This document shows, in pieces, positions 1 to 8,690 of a DNA stretch of 64,000 nucleotides (position 1 is its first letter; every line of letters begins with the position of its first letter). A program made the position numbers and the translations under genes. The stretch covers positions 1-64,000 of the forward strand of contig JADKCC010000025.1 in the NCBI GenBank assembly GCA_016714785.1, in the 5' to 3' direction. The stretch is from Saprospiraceae bacterium (lineage in GTDB: Bacteria > Bacteroidota > Bacteroidia > Chitinophagales > Saprospiraceae). The notes below the pieces were generated by a model. It was not told the DNA's origin. It saw nothing but the letters and a program-made list of their open reading frames with translations, and did not search any database.

Positions 1-2501
1 CCATAATCCATCAATCTTTTAGCTACATCTTCTGCACTAATGCCTACTGCTTTGAATTGTCTAAGATCCACAATCATCTCATGGGCTGCCCTTCCATTTT
101 CTCCTGAATAAAGGATTGGATAAGCTCCTTCAAGCCTTGCTTTGATATAATTGGCATTAAGTATCGCATACTTTGTGGCGTTGGTGACACCTTCTCCTCC
201 CAACATTCTGATGTATCCGTAGGATATCAGTAAAATACTGGCACTACCGAATGGAGCTGATGATACTGCATGAGTGGCTTTTGATCCACCAGTGGCAACA
301 ATTGCGTGACCTGGTAAAAACGGTGCTAGTTTGCTATTAACACAAATAGGTCCCATACCTGGGCCGCCACCACCGTGTGGGATAGCAAATGTTTTGTGAA
401 GATTAAGATGGCATACATCCGCGCCAATGATTCCTGGGCTAGTAAGTCCAACTTGGGCATTCATATTGGCCCCATCCATATATACTAATCCACCATTTTC
501 ATGTATAATTTGGCAAATATCCTTGATCGATGCTTCAAAAACACCATGTGTACTAGGATAAGTGATCATCAAACATGCCAATTTTTCTTTATGTTGGTCA
601 ACTTTGGTGCTCAGATCTTGCATATCCACATTACCTTTTTCGTCACAAGCAACTACGACTACTTCCATACCACACATGACTGCTGAAGCTGGATTGGTTC
701 CGTGAGCAGATGATGGTATCAATGCTATGTTCCTATGATTTTCGTTTCTATCTTCATGATATGCTTTTATCGTCAAAAGTCCTGCATACTCGCCTTGGGC
801 ACCAGAGTTTGGTTGCAACGAGCAAGCTTCAAAACCAGTGATCTCCGCAAGGTATGCTTCGAGCTCTGTAAATATTTGTTGGTAACCCTCTGTCTGATCT
901 GCTGGTGCAAAAGGATGTATAGCTGAAAATTCTGGCCACGTCACTGGTATCATTTCACTGGCTGCATTGAGCTTCATCGTACAAGAACCCAATGAAATCA
1001 TAGAGTGCACAAGCGACAAATCTTTATTTTCTAAACTTTTGATATAGCGCATCATCTTGCTTTCAGTATGGTAAGTTGAAAACACTGGATGAGAAAGTAT
1101 TGGACTGCTTCGCTTCATATCACCAAGATACTCATTGGTTGATGTGCTAAATCTTGACTTTACACCTGTTACATTTTCGAACAAATCTATAATGGCTTTG
1201 ATATCCTCGATGGTTGTCGTTTCATCTACCGAAATACTAATTTTGTCATCTCCATGAAAATAAAAATTCATACTTGCTCCATTGCTAGCAGATTTGATAT
1301 TTCTTAGTGTTTCCTTGTCTGTTTGAACAGTGATGGTGTCAAAAAACTGTCTTGATATGACATTGTTTTGATTAGTAGTCAGATTTTCAGAAAGGATAGA
1401 TGCGAGTCTGTGTATTTCGCTGGCGATGGCTCTCAATCCATCAGGACCATGATACACAGCGTACATGCCTGCCATGATAGCTAGTAAAGCTTGAGCCGTA
1501 CAAATATTGGATGTTGCTTTTTCTCTCCTGATGTGCTGCTCTCTTGTTTGAAGTGCCATCCTCAGTGCTGGATGCCCATGTACATCTACTGACATACCGA
1601 TGATACGGCCTGGAATCACTCTTTTGTTGTCTTCTTTTGTTGCAAAAAATGCTGCATGAGGCCCACCAAAACCCATCGGAACACCAAATCTTTGCGTATT
1701 GCCTACGACAACATCAGCGCCCCATTCGCCTGGAGGCGTCAAGATGACTAAAGACATAATGTCGGCAGCAACAACTACTTGAATTTCTTTGGCATTGCAT
1801 TGTGTTGTAAAAGCTTTATAATCTTGTACATTACCTTCAGCGTCAGGATATTGGATGAGTACACCAAAATATTCATCAGAAAAGTCAAATGTTTTCCAAT
1901 CGCCTACAACCACTTCTATATGCAGTGGCTTAGCCCTTGTGATTACTACATCCAATGTTTGAGTATATACTCTTTCGTCCACAAAAAACTTGGTCGCTGG
2001 ATTGTTTTTTCTTTTTTTATTGTGAATACCTTCCGACATAGCCATAGCTTCAGCTGCTGCAGTACCCTCATCTAGTAAGGATGCATTAGCTATAGGCAGC
2101 CCAGTCAAATCTGAAATCATGGTTTGGAAATTAAGCAAAGCTTCTAGTCTTCCTTGTGCTATTTCTGCTTGGTATGGTGTGTATTGTGTGTACCAACCTG
2201 GATTTTGAAAAATATTTCTTAGGATCACAGATGGTGTAATCGTAGCAAAATATCCCTGTCCTATATAATTTTTATAAAGTTTGTTTCGTTTGGCTATTTT
2301 CTCTAGCATGGTAAGATATCCGTATTCCGTCAAGGCTTCGGGCAGGTTTAGTGCTTTATCCATTCTAATGTTAGGCGGCACTGTTTCATCTATCAATTGG
2401 TCTAGGGATGAGACACCAATGGTCTTGAGCATGTCGTCCATTTCTGATGCAGAAATTCCAATGTGTCGCTGTGCAAAATTTGTTAGGGTATGTGAAGGCA
2501 T
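1..2501 (-). CDS. gcvP: Glycine dehydrogenase (decarboxylating), P protein of the glycine cleavage system; C-terminus outside window
   Basis: Reading the minus strand from the ATG at 2501 gives an open frame of about 833 codons that runs off the left edge. The protein begins MPSHTLTNFAQRHIGIS and carries the P-protein signature NLHKTFAIPHGGGGPGMG; its Lys, about residue 703, is the expected PLP-binding lysine. The family is about 950-960 residues, so roughly the last 120 are missing here. P protein decarboxylates glycine and passes the aminomethyl group to lipoyl-GcvH in the cytoplasm, feeding one-carbon units into folate metabolism. It is a single-chain (fused) P protein, not the split gcvPA/gcvPB form. 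I saw no glycine-riboswitch fold in the 214 bp before the next gene. Confidence 0.96.
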   Translation of the reverse strand, partial: MPSHTLTNFAQRHIGISASEMDDMLKTIGVSSLDQLIDETVPPNIRMDKALNLPEALTEYGYLTMLEKIAKRNKLYKNYIGQGYFATITPSVILRNIFQNPGWYTQYTPYQAEIAQGRLEALLNFQTMISDLTGLPIANASLLDEGTAAAEAMAMSEGIHNKKRKNNPATKFFVDERVYTQTLDVVITRAKPLHIEVVVGDWKTFDFSDEYFGVLIQYPDAEGNVQDYKAFTTQCNAKEIQVVVAADIMSLVILTPPGEWGADVVVGNTQRFGVPMGFGGPHAAFFATKEDNKRVIPGRIIGMSVDVHGHPALRMALQTREQHIRREKATSNICTAQALLAIMAGMYAVYHGPDGLRAIASEIHRLASILSENLTTNQNNVISRQFFDTITVQTDKETLRNIKSASNGASMNFYFHGDDKISISVDETTTIEDIKAIIDLFENVTGVKSRFSTSTNEYLGDMKRSSPILSHPVFSTYHTESKMMRYIKSLENKDLSLVHSMISLGSCTMKLNAASEMIPVTWPEFSAIHPFAPADQTEGYQQIFTELEAYLAEITGFEACSLQPNSGAQGEYAGLLTIKAYHEDRNENHRNIALIPSSAHGTNPASAVMCGMEVVVVACDEKGNVDMQDLSTKVDQHKEKLACLMITYPSTHGVFEASIKDICQIIHENGGLVYMDGANMNAQVGLTSPGIIGADVCHLNLHKTFAIPHGGGGPGMGPICVNSKLAPFLPGHAIVATGGSKATHAVSSAPFGSASILLISYGYIRMLGGEGVTNATKYAILNANYIKARLEGAYPILYSGENGRAAHEMIVDLRQFKAVGISAEDVAKRLMDY

Positions 2502-2588
2502 TTGTTAAAATTTGGTTGGTTGTGAAACGATGCACGAAGGTAAAAGTTTTTTAGATTTTATGAAATATGATCTTCATCTTAAATTAAA

Positions 2589-2678
2589 TTTACAACAAGA
2601 GCAACAAACAGTTAAAAAAGACCGTTATACATTACATAATGTAATTAATAAATTACAATTAGCATTCAATAAATTACA
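2589..2678. repeat. ATTACA boxes in 21-bp phase, possible operator array
   Basis: Exact ATTACA hexamers start at 2631, 2652 and 2673, exactly 21 bp (two helical turns) apart. A one-mismatch copy (TTTACA) sits at 2589, also on the 21-bp phase, while the 2610 slot is degenerate. The 2631 box is half of an inverted repeat ATTACA-TAA-TGTAAT (2631-2645). The array lies just upstream of the membrane-protein/XRE-regulator pair and between it and gcvP. Regulator binding is inference. Confidence 0.5.
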
Positions 2679-2715
2679 TTTATTGACTTTTTAAATAACA
2701 AATAAATAAAAGAAA

Positions 2716-3210
2716 ATGAAAACAAAATTTTTATTACCGCATGGATTCAGGAAAATCGGAGTATTTTTGTTTATTCCATCTTGTTTTTTTGGTCTGATTG
2801 TACTTTTTAATAATTTTGAATTAGAGTGGTTGGGAGACAGGGTTTTTGCTATTTATTCAGGGAGTGGATTGAAGATATTAAACGAATCGGATACTGGCCA
2901 GTTTTTTACTTTTACGTCGGGCAATTATACACAAGCTATTGCAGGAATATTGTGCCTTATTTCGTTAATAATGATTGCATTTTCAAAGGAGCAAACGGAA
3001 GACGAATTTATTTTGCGAACAAGAATGGATTCCCTTTTATGGGCTACATACATCAATTATTTTATACTGATATTCTGTTTTATCTTCATTTTTGGTTTTG
3101 AGTTTTTATACATCATGATATTTAATATGTTTACTACATTAATATTTTTTATAATCAGATTTCACTATATTCTTTTTAAAGATGTAAAAAAGTTGATGGG
3201 TGAAAAATAA
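2716..3210 (+). CDS. Small integral membrane protein paired with an XRE regulator
   Basis: A 164-residue protein with about four hydrophobic segments: residues 14-35, 75-95, 112-130 and 133-155. The short charged segment KEQTEDEFILRTRMDSL lies between the second and third. I recognise no enzymatic motif. The downstream helix-turn-helix gene starts inside its 3' end (11-bp overlap), so the two are co-transcribed and translationally coupled. This arrangement, a small membrane protein plus a compact XRE repressor, recurs in Bacteroidota and Firmicutes, but the function here is unknown. The start ATG follows an A-rich stretch typical of the phylum, with no strong Shine-Dalgarno. Confidence 0.75.
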   Translation: MKTKFLLPHGFRKIGVFLFIPSCFFGLIVLFNNFELEWLGDRVFAIYSGSGLKILNESDTGQFFTFTSGNYTQAIAGILCLISLIMIAFSKEQTEDEFILRTRMDSLLWATYINYFILIFCFIFIFGFEFLYIMIFNMFTTLIFFIIRFHYILFKDVKKLMGEK

Positions 3211-3400
3211 TCTAAGAGTAGAAAGAGCCATTAAAGACATCACTCAGGAAGAATTAGCCAAAATAATAGGAGTAACCAGGCAAGCCATCAACTCTATAGA
3301 AGCAGCAAAATATGTACCATCTACGGTTTTGGCACTTAAGCTGTCTGCTTACTTTGGGAAGCCGGTCAATGATTTATTTTACTTGGAAGAGGGAGATTGA
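3200..3400 (+). CDS. Compact XRE-family helix-turn-helix regulator
   Basis: A 66-residue protein that is almost entirely one Cro/C1-type DNA-binding domain: TQEELAKIIGVTRQAINSIE is the helix-turn-helix, followed by a LALKLSAYFGKPVNDLF tail typical of the YozG-like small regulators. It starts with GTG at 3200, overlapping the stop of the membrane-protein gene, which fixes this start as the coupled one. It probably represses its own two-gene operon, possibly through the phased ATTACA boxes 5' of the pair; that link is inference. There is no effector or dimerisation domain beyond the HTH. Confidence 0.88.
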   Translation: MKNNLRVERAIKDITQEELAKIIGVTRQAINSIEAAKYVPSTVLALKLSAYFGKPVNDLFYLEEGD

Positions 3401-3741
3401 TGGATTCACTTATATCGACCGTTGATGGTTTTGAGCTTTCTTCATATTAAATAAAAAAAATATAATCATAAATAATTGATAATATGCATACATACAAATA
3501 TTGAAAATAACTATGTTTAAAATAAAATAAAAAATATTTTTATGTTTGACTTAAAGTATTTACCTTTACAAAACGAAAGCGGAAAAAATATTAAGAAAAA
3601 TTATTCGTACGCTACGTAAATTTTCAATAAGTAAATTTAATTTTAAAAATATTGTATTTTAATATTACCATTCTTGTGTGCTAAAATCAATATTTTGCTA
3701 AATTTAATTTCTTTTTGTTTACAATTTTATTACACCCGTTG
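3401..3741. other. AT-rich intergenic region
   Basis: The gap between the XRE gene and the duplicated leader is very AT-rich. I see no conserved ORF, no RNA gene and no convincing terminator. Confidence 0.5.
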
Positions 3742-4241
3742 TTGATTAAGTTTGGAGTAGTATTTTCTTAGTAGTATTGCTGCTGAGTTTGTATTACGTA
3801 TTTTTTAAGTTAATGGCATCTTACAATGTCATTCATTTTATAATCGGTTTTGATCATGGTATCATTACTACGGTTAATCACATATATGAATGTCTGCAAA
3901 AGTATAGACATAAATAAACAACAACAGTGTAATATATTTTTATGAAAACAATATTTATTAACTAAATTTTATAATGTGACAAGATAAATCAAAACAGCAA
4001 TTAAGCATTAAACATCTCAGGAGATGGTAGCGTGCAACCCATTTTATTTTTTTCATCCCAATGCTGAACAAAAATAAAAAAGGAGCCCACCTTGGTCCAT
4101 TCCAGCCAGAATGGAGGCGACTCCCGATCCGAATCACTCGGAGTGTCAAAGGTACGTATTCTTTTTTTGATTTGCTTAGGAGTAAGGGTATTTTATTATT
4201 CAAACTTTTATTTTTTTAAATCAAAAATTTTTTAAAACATG
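3742..4241. repeat. Leader repeat, copy 1 (upstream of lipoprotein gene 4239)
   Basis: This roughly 500-bp segment recurs at 6780-7231. The left two thirds are similar but diverged by substitutions and small indels. The last 171 bp (4071-4241 against 7061-7231, constant offset 2990) are identical, including the first five bases of both lipoprotein genes. Dyads shared by both copies are TGTCT/AGACA (3891-3910), CATCTC/GAGATG (4013-4026), TCCATTC/GAATGGA (4096-4115) and TCCGA/TCGGA (4128-4142). A minus-strand TACTTTTG box at 3897-3904 with TTG 17 bp further upstream is also kept in both copies. Confidence 0.9.
4072..4141 (-). ncRNA. Candidate small structured RNA, copy 1
   Basis: On the minus strand a Bacteroidota-like -7 box TACCTTTG lies at 4154-4147. 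The predicted transcript then folds a TCCGA/TCGGA hairpin (4142-4128) and a second stem, GGAG...CTCC, enclosing TCCATTC/GAATGGA (4115-4096), followed by TTTTTTATTTTT. That order reads as promoter, structured RNA of about 65-70 nt, then intrinsic terminator. It could equally be read on the plus strand as a structured 5' leader of the lipoprotein mRNA. There is no good -33 box, so the promoter is weakly supported. Confidence 0.35.
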
Positions 4242-5297
4242 AAACATTTAATTTTTTTATTTAGTCTTTTATTTTTCTTTAGCTGTACTAAAGATGAATC
4301 AGGTAGTAATCAAAATGGTAACGATACATTATTAACTATACCTATTGATTATTCGCAATTAGTTGACTTAAAATCTGATGTGGCAACTTTCAAAAGTGAA
4401 GAAGATTTTAATTCATTTATGAAAACCCTACCAACTTTAACTCACCATCAAAAATTGGAACTCGCAAATCAAACTTCATTTACATCGGTCGAAGAGCATT
4501 TGGAATCACTTTATGATCAACTTGATTTGATAGATAATAGAGAAGCTTTTATTTTTGCCAATCAAAATAGTGAATATCTTGAAATAGTTACAAACGATAT
4601 TGGTGATGAAGAAGTAGTCGAAAAGGAAATTTCTCAACATACTAGCGCAATTATCCATAATACTGATAGAATCATTAAAGTTGGAGATATATATTATAAA
4701 TATATTAGCGACTTAGTTGTTAAAAATAAGGATTATCAGGCTCTAAAAGTATTAAAGTCATCTGAAGATGTAAAAAATTCAAGAATGAATTTTGAGAAAG
4801 CTTATGAAATTTTAGGAAAGGATAACTCGGTTAGATGGACTGATTTAGGTAAAGCATTTTCATTACAAGCGGAGAAAAACCCTTCAGGCTGTAAAAATGA
4901 TAGAAGAGTGAAATTCTCTTGGGTACTTTTTGAGTTTACAGATCAAGGTGGTGATATAACAGGAAAAAGAATTCATTTGCTTACTGAAATTCACCCAACT
5001 AAAAAAGGAATACCTTGTATTTGGTATCGTTATAAAACTGTTATAACAAGAAATAATTTTAATTTTACAGGTAACATAAGGGTAACAAATTCTAGCCTTA
5101 CTTCAAGTTTTAATGTTAGCATACCTAATACTGTGGTAACTTCAAGTAGTTTAGATTCAGATAATTTCTTATTTGGTTTTATTCCTATTGGTGACCAAAA
5201 GGCGGAAGCTTGTTTTACTCGCGAAAGAGTTGATGTTACTACACAAGGCAAGGGTGGTTTATGGATAAATTTAAATCAATCAAAATTATGCAACTGA
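4239..5297 (+). CDS. Lipoprotein of the duplicated cassette, copy 1
   Basis: A 352-residue protein with a type II signal peptide: the hydrophobic stretch IFLFSLLFFF is followed by SC, Cys at about 16. The N-terminal 170 residues share a layout with the lipoprotein at 7229: a segment F.S...FN.F and later a VG..IYK...D..VV motif. The C-terminal half holds CKNDRRVKFSWVLFEF and ends in NQSKLCN, so it may form a disulphide-linked domain. I recognise no family. It is the first gene of a cassette followed by two beta-barrel genes, here both broken, so an envelope role with those barrels is plausible but unproven. Confidence 0.82.
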   Translation: MKHLIFLFSLLFFFSCTKDESGSNQNGNDTLLTIPIDYSQLVDLKSDVATFKSEEDFNSFMKTLPTLTHHQKLELANQTSFTSVEEHLESLYDQLDLIDNREAFIFANQNSEYLEIVTNDIGDEEVVEKEISQHTSAIIHNTDRIIKVGDIYYKYISDLVVKNKDYQALKVLKSSEDVKNSRMNFEKAYEILGKDNSVRWTDLGKAFSLQAEKNPSGCKNDRRVKFSWVLFEFTDQGGDITGKRIHLLTEIHPTKKGIPCIWYRYKTVITRNNFNFTGNIRVTNSSLTSSFNVSIPNTVVTSSSLDSDNFLFGFIPIGDQKAEACFTRERVDVTTQGKGGLWINLNQSKLCN

Positions 5298-5429
5298 TTT
5301 TTTTATTGCAGTGTAATGATATATAGTAACTAATATGGTATAAACCGAAAGGTAAATAAAACTTATTTCGTGAGCAACTCCATTAAAAATGTATATAAAG
5401 AGTTATTTAATCAATAATTAATAATCATA

Positions 5430-5453
5430 GCGAGAGAAGTGTAAACTTCTCGC
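5430..5453 (+). other. Hairpin between lipoprotein and barrel genes
   Basis: The arms GCGA..GAAGT and ACTTC..TCGC enclose a GTAA loop, followed by AATTT, 20 bp before the broken barrel gene. The weak U-run makes it a poor terminator; an mRNA processing or stability element is equally possible. Confidence 0.4.
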
Positions 5454-5472
5454 AATTTAAAATTTTAAAAGC

Positions 5473-6116
5473 ATGACGATCATTCCTAAATTATTTTTTA
5501 ACAGTTTTGTATTGCTATTTTTATCAATACAATGTATAGCCAATCTACAAATGAGCTTGAAATCAGAGCGGGCGTAGTCTTTTTTGATAGTAAAGTAGCA
5601 GAAGGCGATATTCTGCAAAAGGTTGGGGAAGTCAAGCTGATATTACATTTTATAAAACTTTTGATATTAAGAGAAGATTTAAACCAATGATAGGAGTAGG
5701 TTACACTAACTTTTATTATTGGAATGCGGTTGATAATTCAAGTTTACGAACCGCCATATTCTTATGATTCTTATGGTGGCGATATTACGTCTCATTACAT
5801 GAATTTCAGATATGGACTAGATATAGCCGTTAAAAATGAACAATTTATGCTTACATTGATGGCAAGCCACTATCTTTTGTTACACAAAGAGTTGCAAGGA
5901 TTTAATCAAAGACGTAACTTCATGAATGTAGAAGTGGGATTTAAATATCATATAAATAAAAAATATACTTTGGCTATTTCAACTCCTTTTACCATTCATC
6001 CAATAGTTCAAGACGGAATCGGGCGAATAATAACAGCGGGTAATACACCTGAATTTGAACGATTTGTGGAGATGAATGGTGTTTTGATCGGTGTGAGATA
6101 TAATTTTAATAAATAA
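5473..6116 (+). pseudogene. Outer-membrane beta-barrel protein, broken by three frameshifts
   Basis: The signal peptide MTIIPKLFFNSFVLLFLS starts at 5473 in one frame. Mature sequence SQSTNELEIRAGVVFFDSK continues in a second frame from about 5532. ITFYKTFDIKRRFKPMIGVG follows in a third frame from about 5624, and the rest (from about 5750 to the stop at 6116) is in a different frame again. The alternating hydrophobic pattern and the terminal GVRYNFNK resemble small eight-strand outer-membrane barrels. With three separate frame changes a sequencing artefact is unlikely, and the gene appears dead. A 130-residue ORF from 5724 is only its C-terminal part. Confidence 0.8.
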
Positions 6117-6136
6117 ATTCATAAAACTGTGATATC

Positions 6137-6732
6137 ATGAAACACAAAATATTTCTTATGAGCTTTTTAATGATATGTTTCTTTACCTATAAGTCTTTTG
6201 GACAAGACCATAATATTGTTATGTTTCGATTAGGGGTACAAAATCATGTGCCACAAGGTCTGCCTGCATCATTAAAAGAAGGTTTTACATCATCTAGCTT
6301 TCAATATGATTTAATGATAGATAGGAGATTTGTAATCAATGAAAAATACACACTCAATGGTGGATTGGGATTTACTATTTTTAGATTTTCCGATTCCAAT
6401 TTATTTTTTGATGGCACTACCAATCAGAGTAACTATGGGATAATAAAATATGGTCTAAGCAGGTCAATTTATAAAGATAAGCTATCCATTAATGTAGATG
6501 TCTTTCATAACATCCTTGCCCACAAAGAAAAACAAGATGACCGGCAAAGACGAGCATTTACAAATATTGAATTAGTGCCTTACAAATAAATGATCGATTT
6601 AGCATATCTTTGAGTAGTTCTTTATCACTCACTCCTATGTCTCTATTGAGATTTAGTAACGGAGACATCAATAACAATGAGATAGTAACAGTTCGGTGTC
6701 GTAATTTTGTAATTGCAGGTTTTTGGATATAG
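6137..6732 (+). pseudogene. Outer-membrane beta-barrel protein, probably frameshifted near its C-terminus
   Basis: A signal peptide (MKHKIFLMSFLMICFFTYKSFG, cleaved before QD) and barrel-like strands are open to a stop at 6589, giving 150 residues. The sequence just before the stop, RRAFTNIELV, matches RRNFMNVEVG of the neighbouring barrel. The homologous continuation (INDRFSISLSSSLSLTPMSLL through FVIAGFWI) lies in another frame and stops at 6732. A single indel near 6575 therefore explains the short product. Both barrel genes of this cassette copy are thus damaged, while those of the second copy are intact. Confidence 0.7.
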
Positions 6733-6779
6733 CTTTTCAAATTTTGAACGTTTAAAAAAACAAATTTACAAGCTTTGGT

Positions 6780-7231
6780 GAGTAAGTTTGGAGTACTGCA
6801 TTCTTGGAAGTAAAGTTGTCGTGTCAGTTATTTGATTATTGGTATCGATCATTTTAGTATTACTATGGCCGATCTTTTATATTATTGTCTACAAAAGTAT
6901 AGACATAAATAAACAACAACACTGCAATAAATCTTTATGTAAACAACATTTAACCAAATTTTATAATGTGACAAGATAAATCAAAACAGCAATTAAGCAT
7001 AAAACATCTCAGGAGATGGTAGCATGCAACCCATTTTATTTTTCTATCCCACTACCGAATAAAATAAAAAAGGAGCCCACCTTGGTCCATTCCAGCCAGA
7101 ATGGAGGCGACTCCCGATCCGAATCACTCGGAGTGTCAAAGGTACGTATTCTTTTTTTGATTTGCTTAGGAGTAAGGGTATTTTATTATTCAAACTTTTA
7201 TTTTTTTAAATCAAAAATTTTTTAAAACATG
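6780..7231. repeat. Leader repeat, copy 2 (upstream of lipoprotein gene 7229)
   Basis: Second copy of the segment at 3742-4241, in the same orientation and the same position relative to a lipoprotein start. The upstream part has diverged (for example ACTACCGAAT where copy 1 has ATGCTGAACA). From 7061 to 7231 no difference from copy 1 was found. A short plus-strand ORF at 7016-7225 lies wholly inside it and is not credible as a gene. Confidence 0.9.
7062..7131 (-). ncRNA. Candidate small structured RNA, copy 2
   Basis: Identical in sequence to the element in the first leader: minus-strand box TACCTTTG, a TCCGA/TCGGA hairpin, a TCCATTC/GAATGGA stem and a terminal T-rich tract. Retention of every base while flanking leader sequence diverged suggests either function or recent gene conversion. 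Confidence 0.35.
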
Positions 7232-8602
7232 AACAAAGTAAAATTATTATTAGTGTTCTTCATAGTCGCAATTTTTACGTTAGGTTTCAATTCATGCGCT
7301 AAAGAAGAAGTTACATCAGCGGCAGAAGGTGTTGTTGAAACGAGGGCAACCGTTATTCCTGAAGGAACAACCATGCCAATAATAAGGCTTATGCCAACAG
7401 TAGTATCAGGAATATTAAAATTTAATAGTAAACAACATCTAAGTGAATTTTGGGAAGATATTGAAACATCTGACGATGATCAATTAAATCTATTGGAACA
7501 AACTCTCGGATTTGTTTCTTTAAGGTCTAAATATTATGATGCGGAAGGTAATTCGCTTATTGTACCTGCATTTCCATTTGTAATCAATAATCCGTTTGAT
7601 GCGATGGTTTTTAACCAACATCATGAGCTTTGGGTAGGAACCGATATTTATAAGTTGGTCGACAAAAGATTAGTGGTAAGAGCAAATTCTGCTTATGTAT
7701 CAGAAGTATTAAGTTTGAGAGACAACAATGGTATAGTAAGAGAACACACGGAGTTAATTGATAGGAATACAAAAGAAATCCTTCCAGAACCTAAGGTAAG
7801 TACAAGAACTAAATGTACTATGAGTATAACCGTGCCATTCAATCCTACTGCTACAAATGGTGGTAATTCTGTTTATGGATATATACAACCTGTAGTTATC
7901 AACACTAATGGGAATAAAGTTACTACTTGTGGTGGAAGTATTTCTATAGCTTGGGGCGATGGTACCACAAGTGGTGATCCTAACGGTAACATTAATGCAG
8001 TTAGAAATCACATTTACAATGTTGGGCCAGGAGAATGCAAAACATTTAAAGTAAAAGTCACATTAAATTTAACTCTTTGTGGAGAATGTACAGGTACACT
8101 TGTTACTGAACAAAGTATTACGATTTGTAGTCCAGTATCATGTACATCACATGAACATGAAACAGGTGAGCAATTAGTTTTAGATCAGGTCTATGGCGGA
8201 GCTCAAAACAATGATTTTAGGGCATTTTTTATAATGGGATATGATTCAGATGATTACTTATGGCATGATGCTCGTGCATGGGGACATATCAAATTTTTTG
8301 AGAAAACTATATTTGGAGGCGGAGTTGTCTTATATACTGCCATTACTAAAAAAGTAAATTCTCGAATTTTTATCCATGGTGCTGTTTTTGAAGAATCTTG
8401 CACAGGAAATAGGATAGCTGTAAATGCTAACTCTGGGATAAAAAACAAAAAAAGAGAACATAGGTTTATGTGGAAGTTAGATGATGTAAACTTTAGACTA
8501 AGAAGTGATGATGATCTTTATTGTGACTTTGAAGTTTTTAATACCAATAATTTTAATTCACCTGATATTTCGTTGTATAACAGAAGATATTCAAATCTTT
8601 AA
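7229..8602 (+). CDS. Lipoprotein of the duplicated cassette, copy 2
   Basis: A 457-residue protein with a lipoprotein signal (LLLVFFIVAIFTLGFNSC, Cys at about 23). Residues 50-170 resemble the lipoprotein at 4239 (FNSKQHLSEFWEDI; VGTDIYKLVDKRLVV). A cysteine-containing middle domain, about residues 190-310, has SISIAWGDGTTSG, which resembles the WDFGDG-type motif of PKD folds. The C-terminal domain, about 320-457, has no recognisable family. The gene starts directly after the identical leader, and a hairpin at 8614-8649 follows. The larger size relative to copy 1 is due mainly to the inserted cysteine-rich middle part. Confidence 0.82.
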   Translation: MNKVKLLLVFFIVAIFTLGFNSCAKEEVTSAAEGVVETRATVIPEGTTMPIIRLMPTVVSGILKFNSKQHLSEFWEDIETSDDDQLNLLEQTLGFVSLRSKYYDAEGNSLIVPAFPFVINNPFDAMVFNQHHELWVGTDIYKLVDKRLVVRANSAYVSEVLSLRDNNGIVREHTELIDRNTKEILPEPKVSTRTKCTMSITVPFNPTATNGGNSVYGYIQPVVINTNGNKVTTCGGSISIAWGDGTTSGDPNGNINAVRNHIYNVGPGECKTFKVKVTLNLTLCGECTGTLVTEQSITICSPVSCTSHEHETGEQLVLDQVYGGAQNNDFRAFFIMGYDSDDYLWHDARAWGHIKFFEKTIFGGGVVLYTAITKKVNSRIFIHGAVFEESCTGNRIAVNANSGIKNKKREHRFMWKLDDVNFRLRSDDDLYCDFEVFNTNNFNSPDISLYNRRYSNL

Positions 8603-8613
8603 ACATAATGGTT

Positions 8614-8649
8614 AATATGGCCTTGGCAGTTATATGTTAAGGCCATATT
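8614..8649 (+). terminator. Hairpin after the copy-2 lipoprotein gene
   Basis: The perfect 11-bp arms AATATGGCCTT (8614-8624) and AAGGCCATATT (8639-8649) are followed by TTAAAC. The U-run is short, so it may be an attenuating or stabilising hairpin before the downstream barrel genes. Confidence 0.55.
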
Positions 8650-8690
8650 TTAAACAAAAGTTTTAATAATAGGGAAATTAAACAACATCA

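Noticed and set aside
2512..2694. 60-codon plus-strand ORF upstream of the membrane protein gene
   Set aside because: It lies across the phased ATTACA boxes, has low-complexity composition and no start context.
2502..2715. Glycine riboswitch before gcvP
   Set aside because: No conserved glycine-aptamer core found in this AT-rich gap.
3958..4203. Minus-strand ORF in leader copy 1 (and plus-strand ORF 7016-7225 in copy 2)
   Set aside because: The frames are not shared between copies although the DNA is; the sequence is better explained by RNA structure.
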